A DNA stretch of 64,000 nucleotides from Marispirochaeta sp. (lineage in GTDB: Bacteria; Spirochaetota; Spirochaetia; JC444; Marispirochaetaceae), in NCBI RefSeq assembly GCF_963668165.1, contig NZ_OY764211.1:558001-622000 (forward strand), given 5' to 3'. The position numbers were made by a program, and so were the translations under genes. Positions 1-8,282 of the stretch are shown in pieces. Within the stretch, counting starts at the first letter, position 1, and every line of letters starts with the position of its first letter. The notes under the pieces were generated by a model. It ran no database searches. It was not told the DNA's origin and saw only the letters and a list, made by a program, of their open reading frames with translations.

Positions 1-351
1 CTCACGGGAAAACCTGCTGGAAAGTGGCCGCATTGTTTTTACAGCATCAAGCAGATCCGAAATCCTGCGCGGGTTACGGGAGATCCACTGGTCAAGAGAG
101 AGGGATGAGGAAATCCGCAGTTCCTTTGCCGCGTCCAGGAAAAGCTCACCCAGGTCCCTGAAGGTTTCCTGCTGGAGCCGTGATCTTTGCTGGGGTGAGA
201 AATCATCAACTTTATGGGTCACCGTCAGTTGGATGATTCCCTCTTCCCAATCCACGGAAACCTGTGATTCCGGTAAGGCCAGCAGGTCAACAGAGCCCAA
301 AAAAGTTGTAAGTAGAAGAAGAATCGTCCACCGGAAGAGTGTTCCTCTCAT
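1..351 (-). CDS. Exported protein of unknown function (3' end outside window)
   Basis: The reading frame is open from the ATG at 351 to the window edge, 117 codons so far. The first ~27 residues look like a Sec signal peptide: MRGTLF, then a Leu/Thr-rich core, then LLALPES. After it come a short beta-like stretch (VSVDWEEGIIQLTV) and a charged helical region rich in Gln, Arg and Leu. Its ATG overlaps the TGA of the upstream transglycosylase gene (ATGA at 348-351), so the two are almost certainly co-transcribed and translationally coupled, and an envelope location is likely. I do not recognise the family. The remainder of the protein lies beyond position 1. Confidence 0.7.
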   Translation of the reverse strand, partial: MRGTLFRWTILLLLTTFLGSVDLLALPESQVSVDWEEGIIQLTVTHKVDDFSPQQRSRLQQETFRDLGELFLDAAKELRISSSLSLDQWISRNPRRISDLLDAVKTMRPLSSRFSRE

Positions 352-1730
352 CGTTCGCCCTCCGATCCTGTTTCCCGAGAAGGAACATTGAGTATCATCC
401 CCGGATGTATAAGAGAATCAAGACTAAGCTGATTATTGAAAGCCAATTCAGCGGCGCTTGTATCGAAGCGGTGTCCGATACTCGTAAGGGTATCCCCGGG
501 CTGCACACGATAATGGGAAACCTGTTCATAATGTACCTGGTAGGAGGAGTCCTGCGGCCCCCGGTAGGCGGGCATTGGAGCGGCGAGAGGAATGACTACC
601 TCTGAACCGATCAATAGACGCCGGGGATCGAGATTGGGATTAAATTCAAGCAGCAGATCGGTGGAAACCCCGTAATGCCTGCTTAAGGCATATAAAGTAT
701 CTCCCTGCTGAATTGTATATGTGTCAAGATCCATTAACGCCATATCCTTATTGGTAAGGGCCTTTTTTATAGTATCGGCGTATTCTCCAGGAACTTTCAG
801 TCGATAGCCTGTACGCTCCGGCGGTGTTACCGGCTGATTCAGCTCTTGATTGGCTTCGGTAAGAACGCGCAGGGGCACATCAGCAGCTTCTGCCAGACGG
901 TTAAGATGCACCGGACCTGTAACATCCACCCGGGTCCAGGCATGCTCCTTCCACTGGTAGGGAAGCCTGTGGCGGCCGGGATACGAGGCAAAACGGCTGA
1001 CCGCAAGAAAGCGGGGAACATATGCTGCCGTTTCGGCGGGGAGATATCCTTTTCTGGCCAGGGTCCAGAAATCCCGGCTTCCAGCCTCCTCAATGGCTCG
1101 CTGCATACCGCCCAAACCGCAGTTATAGGCTCCAATGGCCAGCAGCCAGTCTCCAAGAACATCGTAATTGGTTTTCAGTTTCTGCAGGGCTCCGCGGGTC
1201 GCCTTCCAGAAGTCCCGGCGTTCATCCAGCCATTTATTAACCCTGATATCGTAGGGTGATATGCTGTTGAGCATAAACTGCCATAGCCCGGCCGCTCCGG
1301 ATCGTGAGACGGCAGACGGAATAAATGCGGATTCGATAATAGGCAGATAGGCCAGCTCCCAGGGGAGCTCCATTTCCGTGATAACCGAGAAAATAAAAGG
1401 CAGATAGGTTTCGCCCCGTTGCAGGACTCGTACAAGATACTCCTGGCCTGCTCTTCCGGCATAATGTCGGTAGTGGGCTTGTACCTCAGGGATATCTGCA
1501 AATTTTGATATCTCCAGGGATTGAAAGGCAGGGCCTTTGTGTCCCTGTTTGGTCGGAAGCGGCCCTTGAGGTGAGTTAGCGGAACTGGCAGAATAGTGCA
1601 TTGATTCGTTCACCCTGCGGGGATCCCGGTGTTCAGGAGCCTGAGGCAGGGGAAGAGAAACCGTTTGAAAAGACCAGCAGCAGAAAAAAAGCAGATACAG
1701 TGTGCTCCGAAAAAAACGCAGGTCAGCCAT
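348..1730 (-). CDS. mltD: Membrane-bound lytic murein transglycosylase, MltD-like, with two LysM domains
   Basis: Cleaves the MurNAc-GlcNAc bond of peptidoglycan to give 1,6-anhydro-muropeptides; acts in the periplasm. After a signal peptide (MADLRFF plus a Leu/Phe core) there is an SLT domain around residues 85-230. It contains LPIIESAFIPSAVSRSG, where the Glu in PIIESAF is the expected catalytic acid, then GLWQFM and AIGAYNCG. Two LysM repeats follow, each starting with a Y-(T/R)-(I/V)-Q-x-G-D-T-L motif, near residues 335-385 and 405-455. I chose the ATG at 1730; a TTG at 1745 would add five residues. The start overlaps the end of the upstream TPR gene by 8 nt, and the stop overlaps the next gene by 4 nt, giving a three-gene envelope operon. 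Confidence 0.9.
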   Translation of the reverse strand: MADLRFFRSTLYLLFFCCWSFQTVSLPLPQAPEHRDPRRVNESMHYSASSANSPQGPLPTKQGHKGPAFQSLEISKFADIPEVQAHYRHYAGRAGQEYLVRVLQRGETYLPFIFSVITEMELPWELAYLPIIESAFIPSAVSRSGAAGLWQFMLNSISPYDIRVNKWLDERRDFWKATRGALQKLKTNYDVLGDWLLAIGAYNCGLGGMQRAIEEAGSRDFWTLARKGYLPAETAAYVPRFLAVSRFASYPGRHRLPYQWKEHAWTRVDVTGPVHLNRLAEAADVPLRVLTEANQELNQPVTPPERTGYRLKVPGEYADTIKKALTNKDMALMDLDTYTIQQGDTLYALSRHYGVSTDLLLEFNPNLDPRRLLIGSEVVIPLAAPMPAYRGPQDSSYQVHYEQVSHYRVQPGDTLTSIGHRFDTSAAELAFNNQLSLDSLIHPGMILNVPSRETGSEGER

Positions 1731-2826
1731 TGCTGCTGCCGGCAAAGGGTTTCTCGCCGAAATAGATTCCTGCCCATTCCCACTGCCCGTGAATCTCGGG
1801 ATCCGCAGGAAAGTTAACCCGTCTGAAATAGAGATACCAGGTTTTTATGCGATATGACCAACCCCAGGTGCGCAGGTAGGCCTCGCGGCTGTTGGAACCT
1901 TCATCCAGTTCCCGGGAATAGGAGACGTTTCCTTTAAGGAAGATTCCGATATCCGCCAAAAAATCGATATTTGCCTGGGTTTCTTCTTCTTCCCAGGAGA
2001 GGGCGAAAAAATTGACCTTCGCCATATACTGACGCAGCCGACGGGGATCCTCCCTCCAGATAGCAGCCTTTATATTATTGACCAGACTATCAAGGTCTGC
2101 CGTTGTCCAGTCCTTGTCACGGCGGTCGTAGAAGGTAATCATTGAAGTTATATCTTTATGGGCTTCAGGTCTGTCGGATATGGAGGTCTCAGGATAGAGC
2201 AGAAACTGCTTGTAGGCCTGGATTGCCAGTTCCCATTCTCCTACCTCTTCGTATGTTTTTCCCAAAAAATAGTAGGCTTCACCCATATCTATTTCGCCGG
2301 AAAAACGGGCTATAAGCTCCTTGTAGTACTGGATACGTACTTCAGGATCGTCTACCAGAGTTATAAGACTCTTCAAACAGAGATAATGTACCGAACTCTC
2401 CCGCAGCAGCAGGTCCGAGTAGTTCTTTAAAATGCGTTCGTAATAGTGGACGGCAAAGGGATATGCCTTATTATCGCGGTAGTTTTCGGCGATTACCAGA
2501 AGGTAGTAGGCGTTATAAGGATCCTGCGGGTTTTCTTCCACATAGGTAGAAAGCAGCAGATTCAGCTGTTCCTGTGCTTCACGCTGATAAAGCTGCTTGA
2601 TTATTTCGTTCAGCAGGATAAAACGGGACTCGGGCCGCTGACTCTCAGATTCCTGCAGCTGGGTCAAAAGATCCGCGAGTTCCTTTTTCTGCTCACCGCT
2701 CCCTTTGAGAAAGTAGGATAGTTCTCCGTACTTCAGTGAGTCGATAACGGAACATTGCGTGGCGGAGAGGATGAGGCTAAGAACCATCACCACGAAGAAG
2801 GCTGTTACGCCGATGCGCTTTCTCAT
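1723..2826 (-). CDS. TPR-containing lipoprotein of unknown function
   Basis: A 367-residue protein. It begins with a lipoprotein signal, MRKRIGV plus a hydrophobic core ending SATQC, where the Cys would be lipidated. The mature part is helical with TPR-like repeats, for example AYYLLVIAENYRDNKAYPFAVHYYERILKNY and AYYFLGKTYEEVGEWELAIQAYKQFL in the middle of the protein. The C-terminal ~100 residues are not obviously TPR. TPR lipoproteins usually act as scaffolds in envelope assembly. As first gene of an operon with an MltD-type transglycosylase, a role in cell-wall remodelling is plausible but not shown. The ATG at 2826 has no recognisable Shine-Dalgarno, and a promoter lies only 12 nt upstream. 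Confidence 0.8.
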   Translation of the reverse strand: MRKRIGVTAFFVVMVLSLILSATQCSVIDSLKYGELSYFLKGSGEQKKELADLLTQLQESESQRPESRFILLNEIIKQLYQREAQEQLNLLLSTYVEENPQDPYNAYYLLVIAENYRDNKAYPFAVHYYERILKNYSDLLLRESSVHYLCLKSLITLVDDPEVRIQYYKELIARFSGEIDMGEAYYFLGKTYEEVGEWELAIQAYKQFLLYPETSISDRPEAHKDITSMITFYDRRDKDWTTADLDSLVNNIKAAIWREDPRRLRQYMAKVNFFALSWEEEETQANIDFLADIGIFLKGNVSYSRELDEGSNSREAYLRTWGWSYRIKTWYLYFRRVNFPADPEIHGQWEWAGIYFGEKPFAGSSNG

Positions 2827-2838
2827 ATCTGGTTACAG

Positions 2839-2867
2839 ATACTACCAAACCCCTGTAGACTTGGCAA
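2839..2867 (-). promoter_or_regulatory. Sigma70-type promoter for the TPR lipoprotein/mltD operon
   Basis: Read on the minus strand: TTGCCA (2862-2867), 17-nt spacer, TAGTAT (2839-2844). The -10 box ends 12 nt before the ATG, so the predicted 5' leader is only about 5 nt and holds no ribosome-binding site. Confidence 0.5.
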
Positions 2868-2978
2868 TATTGCTTCAGCCGCGAGCCTGTAGTAAACAGG
2901 ATCTTATCTTGCCGGGCGTACATATATTTGATAGTCTGAGAGAAACGGATAACCGAACTTTGTGTACCAGGAGCGAAC

Positions 2979-4187
2979 ATGGCAGATAGCATTACGAAAA
3001 CCGGTGATAAACTTACTGTTCCGGATCAGCCGGTAATTCCATATATTGAAGGCGACGGAATAGGTTCGGATATATGGGCAGCTGCGGTACGGGTGTTTGA
3101 TGCTGCAGTGGAGAAGGCCTACGGCGGGCGTAAAAAAGTTGCATGGAAAGAGGTCCTGGCAGGACAGAAGGCTTTTGATGCCACCGGTAAGTGGCTGCCT
3201 CAGGAGACTGAAGATGCTTTTCGGGACTATCTTGTGGGAATAAAAGGCCCCTTGACGACCCCGGTAGGCGGAGGTTTCAGGAGCCTGAATGTTACGCTCC
3301 GGCAGCATCTTGATCTTTATGTCTGTCAGCGTCCCGTAAAATACTATAAGGGAATACCTTCTCCGGTGATCAGGCCTGAACAAATTGATATGGTTGTTTT
3401 TCGTGAAAACACGGAAGACGTCTATGCCGGTTTTGAAAGCCCCATGGGAGATGAAAAGACCGCGAAACTGATTAATTTTTTGCGGCAGGAAATGGGGTGG
3501 CTCGTCAGGGAAGATTCAGGTATCGGTGTAAAGCCGATCAGTGAAACAGGTACAAAAAGGCTGGTTCGAGCCGCCATTCAGTACGCCCTGGGCCATAAGC
3601 GGCAAAGCGTAACCCTGGTGCACAAAGGCAATATCATGAAATACACTGAAGGGGCTTTTCGGGAATGGGGCTACGCCCTGGCAAAAGAGGAGTTCGGCGA
3701 ATCTGTGGTTTCCTGGGATGAGTGCGGTGGAGAGGTGCCTCAAGGCAAAGTACTGATCAAGGATGTAATTGCCGATGCTTTTCTTCAGCAGATTCTTACC
3801 CGGCCTGGGGAATACGATGTAATAGCAACCATGAACCTGAACGGAGATTATATCTCCGATGCCCTGGCAGCTCAGGTCGGCGGAATCGGTATAGCACCGG
3901 GTGCCAATATTAATTACGACAACGGGATCGCTGTTTTTGAAGCAACCCACGGTACCGCACCAAAATATGCCGGCAAGGATATGGTCAATCCTTCATCGAT
4001 TATTCTTTCGGGCAGTATGATGTTTGAATATATGGGGTGGCTGGAGGTTGCGGATCTTATTGAAAAAGGAATGACCGGGGCAATCTCTCAGAAGAAGGTT
4101 ACCTATGATTTCGCCCGTCTCATGGAAGGTTCCACCAAGGTGTCAACCAGTGAGTTTGGTACAGCGATCATCGACAACATGGGATAG
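2979..4187 (+). CDS. icd: Isocitrate dehydrogenase, NADP-dependent
   Basis: Oxidatively decarboxylates isocitrate to 2-oxoglutarate in the cytosol, supplying NADPH and glutamate precursors. At 402 residues it is slightly shorter than the E. coli enzyme (416). Visible family motifs: [13 protein letters not shown] near the N-terminus, the substrate loop [13 protein letters not shown] (its Ser aligns with the regulatory phosphoserine of E. coli IDH), [21 protein letters not shown] and [25 protein letters not shown] carries the Lys-Tyr pair typical of NADP rather than NAD preference. The ATG is preceded by AGGAG about 5 nt upstream. It is followed after 6 nt by a membrane-protein gene, so it may head a longer transcript. 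No aceK-like kinase is visible nearby. Confidence 0.96.
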   Translation: MADSITKTGDKLTVPDQPVIPYIEGDGIGSDIWAAAVRVFDAAVEKAYGGRKKVAWKEVLAGQKAFDATGKWLPQETEDAFRDYLVGIKGPLTTPVGGGFRSLNVTLRQHLDLYVCQRPVKYYKGIPSPVIRPEQIDMVVFRENTEDVYAGFESPMGDEKTAKLINFLRQEMGWLVREDSGIGVKPISETGTKRLVRAAIQYALGHKRQSVTLVHKGNIMKYTEGAFREWGYALAKEEFGESVVSWDECGGEVPQGKVLIKDVIADAFLQQILTRPGEYDVIATMNLNGDYISDALAAQVGGIGIAPGANINYDNGIAVFEATHGTAPKYAGKDMVNPSSIILSGSMMFEYMGWLEVADLIEKGMTGAISQKKVTYDFARLMEGSTKVSTSEFGTAIIDNMG

Positions 4188-4193
4188 GACAGA

Positions 4194-4724
4194 ATGAAAA
4201 AACGGCGGGTACGGGTTCCGCATAAACTTTTATTGGGAAGTGTCTTTTTCTTTCTGGTGGGCACAGGTTTGCTGCTGGTGACCAGCGGACTGCTCCCTCG
4301 TTATGAAGACCTGTGGCCCATTCCCCTTACCCTGCTGGGCCTGCTTTTTATCTATTTGGTAAAGGTAAACAATGCTCCGTCCGGATATATCGTCCCGGGA
4401 ATCCTTTTTACTTTGAGCGGACTGCTGCTGGTATTACGCACCCTTCTGACCCCGTATCTTACCATGGAGAGGATATGGCCACTCTTTATGACAATTGCGG
4501 GAATCTCTCTGTCCATGTACGGTAGACGTTTTACTGGGACGTTCCGGGTCAAGATTATTGTACCCGCCGTCATCATGATAATTTTATCTCTGCTTTTTCT
4601 GCCCTTCAGTTTCGATCTTGTTCGGGAAAGATTCTCGTCTGTTGTTACAGTCTGGTGGCCGGTTCTCTTTATATTCCTGAGCCTTGGGCTTTTCGGAGAA
4701 TATCTGCGCAAGAAAAAGAAATGA
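4194..4724 (+). CDS. Multi-pass membrane protein of unknown function
   Basis: A 176-residue protein with a basic N-terminus (MKKRRVRVPHK) and about six hydrophobic segments, near residues 12-32, 42-58, 64-86, 92-110, 118-140 and 152-171. It ends in a Lys-rich tail (RKKKK). The short-loop pattern resembles small LiaF/DUF5668-type membrane domains, but I cannot assign a family with confidence. It lies 6 nt after icd, and its stop codon overlaps the ATG of the following TPR lipoprotein (ATGA), which places it in the same transcription unit. Confidence 0.75.
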   Translation: MKKRRVRVPHKLLLGSVFFFLVGTGLLLVTSGLLPRYEDLWPIPLTLLGLLFIYLVKVNNAPSGYIVPGILFTLSGLLLVLRTLLTPYLTMERIWPLFMTIAGISLSMYGRRFTGTFRVKIIVPAVIMIILSLLFLPFSFDLVRERFSSVVTVWWPVLFIFLSLGLFGEYLRKKKK

Positions 4725-6397
4725 CCATGCTTAGGCGATTCTTTTTTATTCCTGCATTGCCGTTATCCCTTCTGCTGCTTAACGGCTGTTTTACTATCCC
4801 GGGCTCTCCTGAGGAAGCTGTTGCACCTCCTCAGGTAAACAGAAACCAGGGATTTGTTGTTGATGCCTTTCGTGGTATTGCCAATGGATCTCCCGGATCG
4901 CTGCGGGACGCCTACAGAATTCTTGATGAAGAAGGCGGTTTATCCGACTATGCCCAGGACCTTAAATATTTGAGCAGCTGGCTCTATTCTGCCCTCTATT
5001 CTTCATTGCCGGAGACCCTCCCCATGGTAGAACCCCTGCCAAACAGCTATTTTGCCTCCCTTGCCCGGGATATTAAAAACGGTGTCTATCCGGTTACACG
5101 TATTGAAGAGAGCAGTTATCTCTTTTTTTTGCTGCCTCCCATGTCTGTGCTCTTTGCAGATTCTACGGATACCCTGGATATCGCGTACGAATCTCTTACC
5201 GTCGGACATGAGCTGAACCCGGAGGGAACACTGCCTCAGTATCTTCTTGGCTACGTGGAAGAACACCGGGGCAATCACGACGATGCCGTTACCTGGTACA
5301 TCAGCGCCCTGCAGAGTTCACGGGAGTGTTACCCTGCTGCCTACGGCATGGTGCGGATTTACATAGAGGCCGGACGCTATGAAGAGGCTGAACTTGTTCT
5401 GAATGAAGCTGCGGAACTCGTTGTTCCGGATGGGGAATTCCTGGTTTTGCGCGGCAGGGTAGAGCTTGCCCAGGGACGCTTTTCCTCTGCCCAGGAAAAC
5501 TTTTTAAAAGCAAGAAGTCTCCTTGGTGATACTCCGGGACTCCTTATGGGTATCGGCAGGGCTCTTTTTGCCCAGAAACAGGCAGAAGAGGCCCTCGAAA
5601 TGGTGCGTAATGCCCGCAGGCGCGGGGCGGGGATTGTGGATACCGCCCTGCTGGAGGCGAACATTCTCCGTTCGATGAAGCAGAGAATAAAAGCGCTGTC
5701 GGTAATTGAACAGGCCCAAGGGCAATTTTCCAATGATCAGAGACTGAAAGATTTGAAGGCCCAGCTTCTCCTGGAAACTGGCCGCAGCGAAGAGGGCAGG
5801 CTCCTGCTTGGAGATGTAAGTTCCCAGGGATACTCCGAATCCCTGACACGTGATGTTCTGCTTATGAAAAGCGCAGTAAACGCGGAACTCTGGCAGGAGG
5901 CTCTTCTCTATTTTGAACATGCCAGCGAACAATCCCGGGACTCTGAGATCCTTGCTCTGGGTGCCCGCATTCATATAAACAGGGGAGAGGGTCAGGAAGC
6001 CCTTGAGCTGTACCGGGAGTTACACACCAGTGATCCGAAAAACCCGGAATATCCCTTACGGGCTATGGAGATCGCCACGGCAAACGAAGACGCACAAGTT
6101 GTCAGTGAAATGATAGAGCTTCTTGCCGGGATGGAGCTCGATTCAGTCCAGAAAAGCAGACGTAAAGTAGGTGAGGCTTTCCTTGCTGCCGGGAGTCCTG
6201 CAGAGCGGAAACTCCTGGAGGAGGCTGTTTTTCTTCATGTCCGCAACGAAGCAGCTCTGCTGGGCCTTGCTGATTACCATATTCGCAGGGGCGATAAACG
6301 AAGGGCGGAACTTTACCTGCGTCAGCTTGAACGAACCCCGGGGCTGGAGAAAAAGACCCGGGACCGTATTCTTGTACTCAAGGAGCAGCTCAATTGA
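4721..6397 (+). CDS. TPR-repeat lipoprotein
   Basis: A 558-residue protein starting at the ATG that overlaps the previous stop (ATGA, 4721-4724). An in-frame start further upstream would precede the signal peptide and is unlikely. The N-terminus MTMLRRFFF plus a Leu-rich core ends in LLNGC, a good lipobox. The rest is almost entirely helical repeats: several TPR units between about residues 150 and 540, such as YLLGYVEEHRGNHDDAVTWY and ILALGARIHINRGEGQEAL. Function is unknown; such spirochaetal lipoproteins are commonly envelope scaffolds. It is followed by an exported small protein with overlapping stop and start. Confidence 0.82.
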   Translation: MTMLRRFFFIPALPLSLLLLNGCFTIPGSPEEAVAPPQVNRNQGFVVDAFRGIANGSPGSLRDAYRILDEEGGLSDYAQDLKYLSSWLYSALYSSLPETLPMVEPLPNSYFASLARDIKNGVYPVTRIEESSYLFFLLPPMSVLFADSTDTLDIAYESLTVGHELNPEGTLPQYLLGYVEEHRGNHDDAVTWYISALQSSRECYPAAYGMVRIYIEAGRYEEAELVLNEAAELVVPDGEFLVLRGRVELAQGRFSSAQENFLKARSLLGDTPGLLMGIGRALFAQKQAEEALEMVRNARRRGAGIVDTALLEANILRSMKQRIKALSVIEQAQGQFSNDQRLKDLKAQLLLETGRSEEGRLLLGDVSSQGYSESLTRDVLLMKSAVNAELWQEALLYFEHASEQSRDSEILALGARIHINRGEGQEALELYRELHTSDPKNPEYPLRAMEIATANEDAQVVSEMIELLAGMELDSVQKSRRKVGEAFLAAGSPAERKLLEEAVFLHVRNEAALLGLADYHIRRGDKRRAELYLRQLERTPGLEKKTRDRILVLKEQLN

Positions 6398-6840
6398 AAT
6401 TAAAATTTACAGTTCTCTTTTTCCTTTTTAGTACACTGTTACTGATTGCAGAGACGGTTGAATATTCATCCTGGATTGGAATGGGGCCTGCCGAGGCCTA
6501 TGAGGCTTTCGGGCCCCCCTCTCATATATATGTACACAGAGGCGAAAGCCCGGAGGAGGACACTGTGGTTTTTTACCGGGAAGGACTCTACCTTTTCTGG
6601 TTTGAAAACCGCGTATGGCAGGTCCGGGCGGACAGGACGTCCAGTGCAGTCCTGGGAGGAATCAGAATCGGAGACACGGCGGACAGGGTTACAGCTCTTC
6701 TTGGTAAGGCCCTTCATAGCGGAATAGACGGAAGTCAGTATTACGAAATTCACCGAGGTGCTTATCCTCTGCGATTGAGGGTTCTCTACGGTCCCGACAG
6801 CACTGTGGATGACCTGTATCTGTACAGGGGAGATTTTTAA
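6394..6840 (+). CDS. Small exported protein of unknown function
   Basis: A 148-residue protein with a TTG start at 6394 that overlaps the preceding TGA; the next gene starts within its own TAA, so translational coupling is likely on both sides. A signal peptide is clear: MKLKFTVLFFLFSTLLLIAET. The mature domain carries two similar blocks, IGMGPAEAYEAFGPPSHIYV and IGDTADRVTALLGKALHSG. This G-x-(S/T)-x-x-(E/D) plus LGxP arrangement resembles SmpA/BamE-like or DUF-type small beta-alpha domains, but the assignment is only suggestive. Probably periplasmic. Confidence 0.75.
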   Translation: MKLKFTVLFFLFSTLLLIAETVEYSSWIGMGPAEAYEAFGPPSHIYVHRGESPEEDTVVFYREGLYLFWFENRVWQVRADRTSSAVLGGIRIGDTADRVTALLGKALHSGIDGSQYYEIHRGAYPLRLRVLYGPDSTVDDLYLYRGDF

Positions 6841-8282
6841 TGATCTGTCTTTCTCTGGAATCTAAAACTTTGATGGAGAATCTCGCTGATGTTGAAAAGT
6901 ATCGAAGATATATAGATCTCTGTGAGCTGAGGGCCGATTATCTTGAAGAGTGGACTCCGGAGGCTATACGGCAGTTCCCTCTGCGGGCGGGCGTACCGAT
7001 TATATTTACCCTGCGCAGGGTCGCGGACGGCGGCCACTGGAAAGGTACAGAGGAACAGCGCTGCCGGAAAATCTGTGAAGTACTTTCTTCCCATTATTCC
7101 TGGCTTGATCTTGAAAGCAATGCTCCCACAGGGACAGCGACTGACTGCGCCCGCCGGCAGGGTGTCAGAATAATTCGTTCCGTACACGAGAGCGGGGGCG
7201 TTCCCGATGACCTGCCCCGGATTATACAGGAACTTCCCCAGGAGAAAGAAGAAATACCGCGAGTGGTCACAACACCCCGTTCTGTGGCTGATTTACGCCG
7301 TCTGCTTGCGGCAATGCGCATGACCTCCGGGCACAGGATTATTCAGGGAATGGGAGAGTGGGGTTTTGCGGGGAGAATCCTCTCCGCTTATTTTGGCTGC
7401 TGGTGTACCCTGGTATCGCCGGAAAATACTGAACATGATCCGGTACCCTTGTCTCCCGAAATACTCGCGGAATTGTACCGCTACCGCTCTGTTTCTCCCT
7501 CTACCTCCGTGTACGGCATAATAGGCAATCCGGTTTTGCACAGTCGCTCTCCCCGGATTCACAACTCAGGGTATAATAAACAATCCCTGAACGCGGTTTA
7601 TCTGCCATTTCAGGTTGATGACCTTCAGGAGTTCATGCTGCTGGCAGAGGAGCTTGGCATTAAGGGCCTGTCTGTGACCATACCTCATAAATCCGCGGTT
7701 ATCCCTTTTCTGGATCAAAGCTCAAAAGAGGTTGAGGCCATAGGTGCCTGTAACACCTTGGTAAGGACCGAACGGGGGTTTGAAGGACATAATACGGATG
7801 TAAGTGGATTCCTCTCTCCCCTCAAATCCCTCTGCGGTAAAAGCGTGTTTCCCGGGCGCGCCGTTGTTATCGGGGCAGGCGGAGCTGCCAGGGCAGTGAT
7901 TTACGGACTGAAACAGGCCGGTACAGAGGTCCTGATAGTAAACCGGACTGAATCGAAAGCCGCAGCCCTGGCGGCGGAGTTTGGATGCCGCGGGGCCAGT
8001 CTGTCGCCGGAAATCTTTCCGGAAATGGCAGAATATGGAGATCTTATTGTTCAGACATCAGCAGCGGGAATGCACCCCCTTGAGGACACGAATCCTGTGG
8101 AGGGGTATCCCTGGCGGGGCAGTGAGATTGCCTATGATCTGGTATACGTCCCCGAAACTACCCGATTTCTCGCTGCCGCGAAGCAGGCAGGGTGCAGAAC
8201 CATTAACGGCTCGCCCATGCTCCAGGCCCAGGCAGAAGCCCAGTACCTGCTGTTCACCGGTATGAATTATCCGGCTCAGTAG
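6840..8282 (+). CDS. aroDE: Bifunctional AroDE: type I 3-dehydroquinate dehydratase domain and shikimate dehydrogenase
   Basis: Steps three and four of the shikimate pathway fused in one chain of 480 residues, as in plants and chlamydiae. Residues 1-220 are a type I dehydroquinase fold: CELRADYLE, IFTLRR, LDLES, RSVHES with catalytic His116, and GMGEWGFAGR. At the position of the Schiff-base Lys (IPK in E. coli) the sequence reads IPR-VVTTP, so residue 141 is Arg, and the GQ loop near residue 200 is also not conserved. The dehydrogenase half (222-480) looks intact: SVYGIIGNPVLHSRSP, SVTIPHK with catalytic Lys, GHNTD, the Rossmann motif GAGGAARA, and NRTESKA indicating NADP. The start lies in the TAATG of the previous gene. 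Its 3' end overlaps the convergent helicase-partner gene by 7 nt. Confidence 0.92.
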   Translation: MICLSLESKTLMENLADVEKYRRYIDLCELRADYLEEWTPEAIRQFPLRAGVPIIFTLRRVADGGHWKGTEEQRCRKICEVLSSHYSWLDLESNAPTGTATDCARRQGVRIIRSVHESGGVPDDLPRIIQELPQEKEEIPRVVTTPRSVADLRRLLAAMRMTSGHRIIQGMGEWGFAGRILSAYFGCWCTLVSPENTEHDPVPLSPEILAELYRYRSVSPSTSVYGIIGNPVLHSRSPRIHNSGYNKQSLNAVYLPFQVDDLQEFMLLAEELGIKGLSVTIPHKSAVIPFLDQSSKEVEAIGACNTLVRTERGFEGHNTDVSGFLSPLKSLCGKSVFPGRAVVIGAGGAARAVIYGLKQAGTEVLIVNRTESKAAALAAEFGCRGASLSPEIFPEMAEYGDLIVQTSAAGMHPLEDTNPVEGYPWRGSEIAYDLVYVPETTRFLAAAKQAGCRTINGSPMLQAQAEAQYLLFTGMNYPAQ

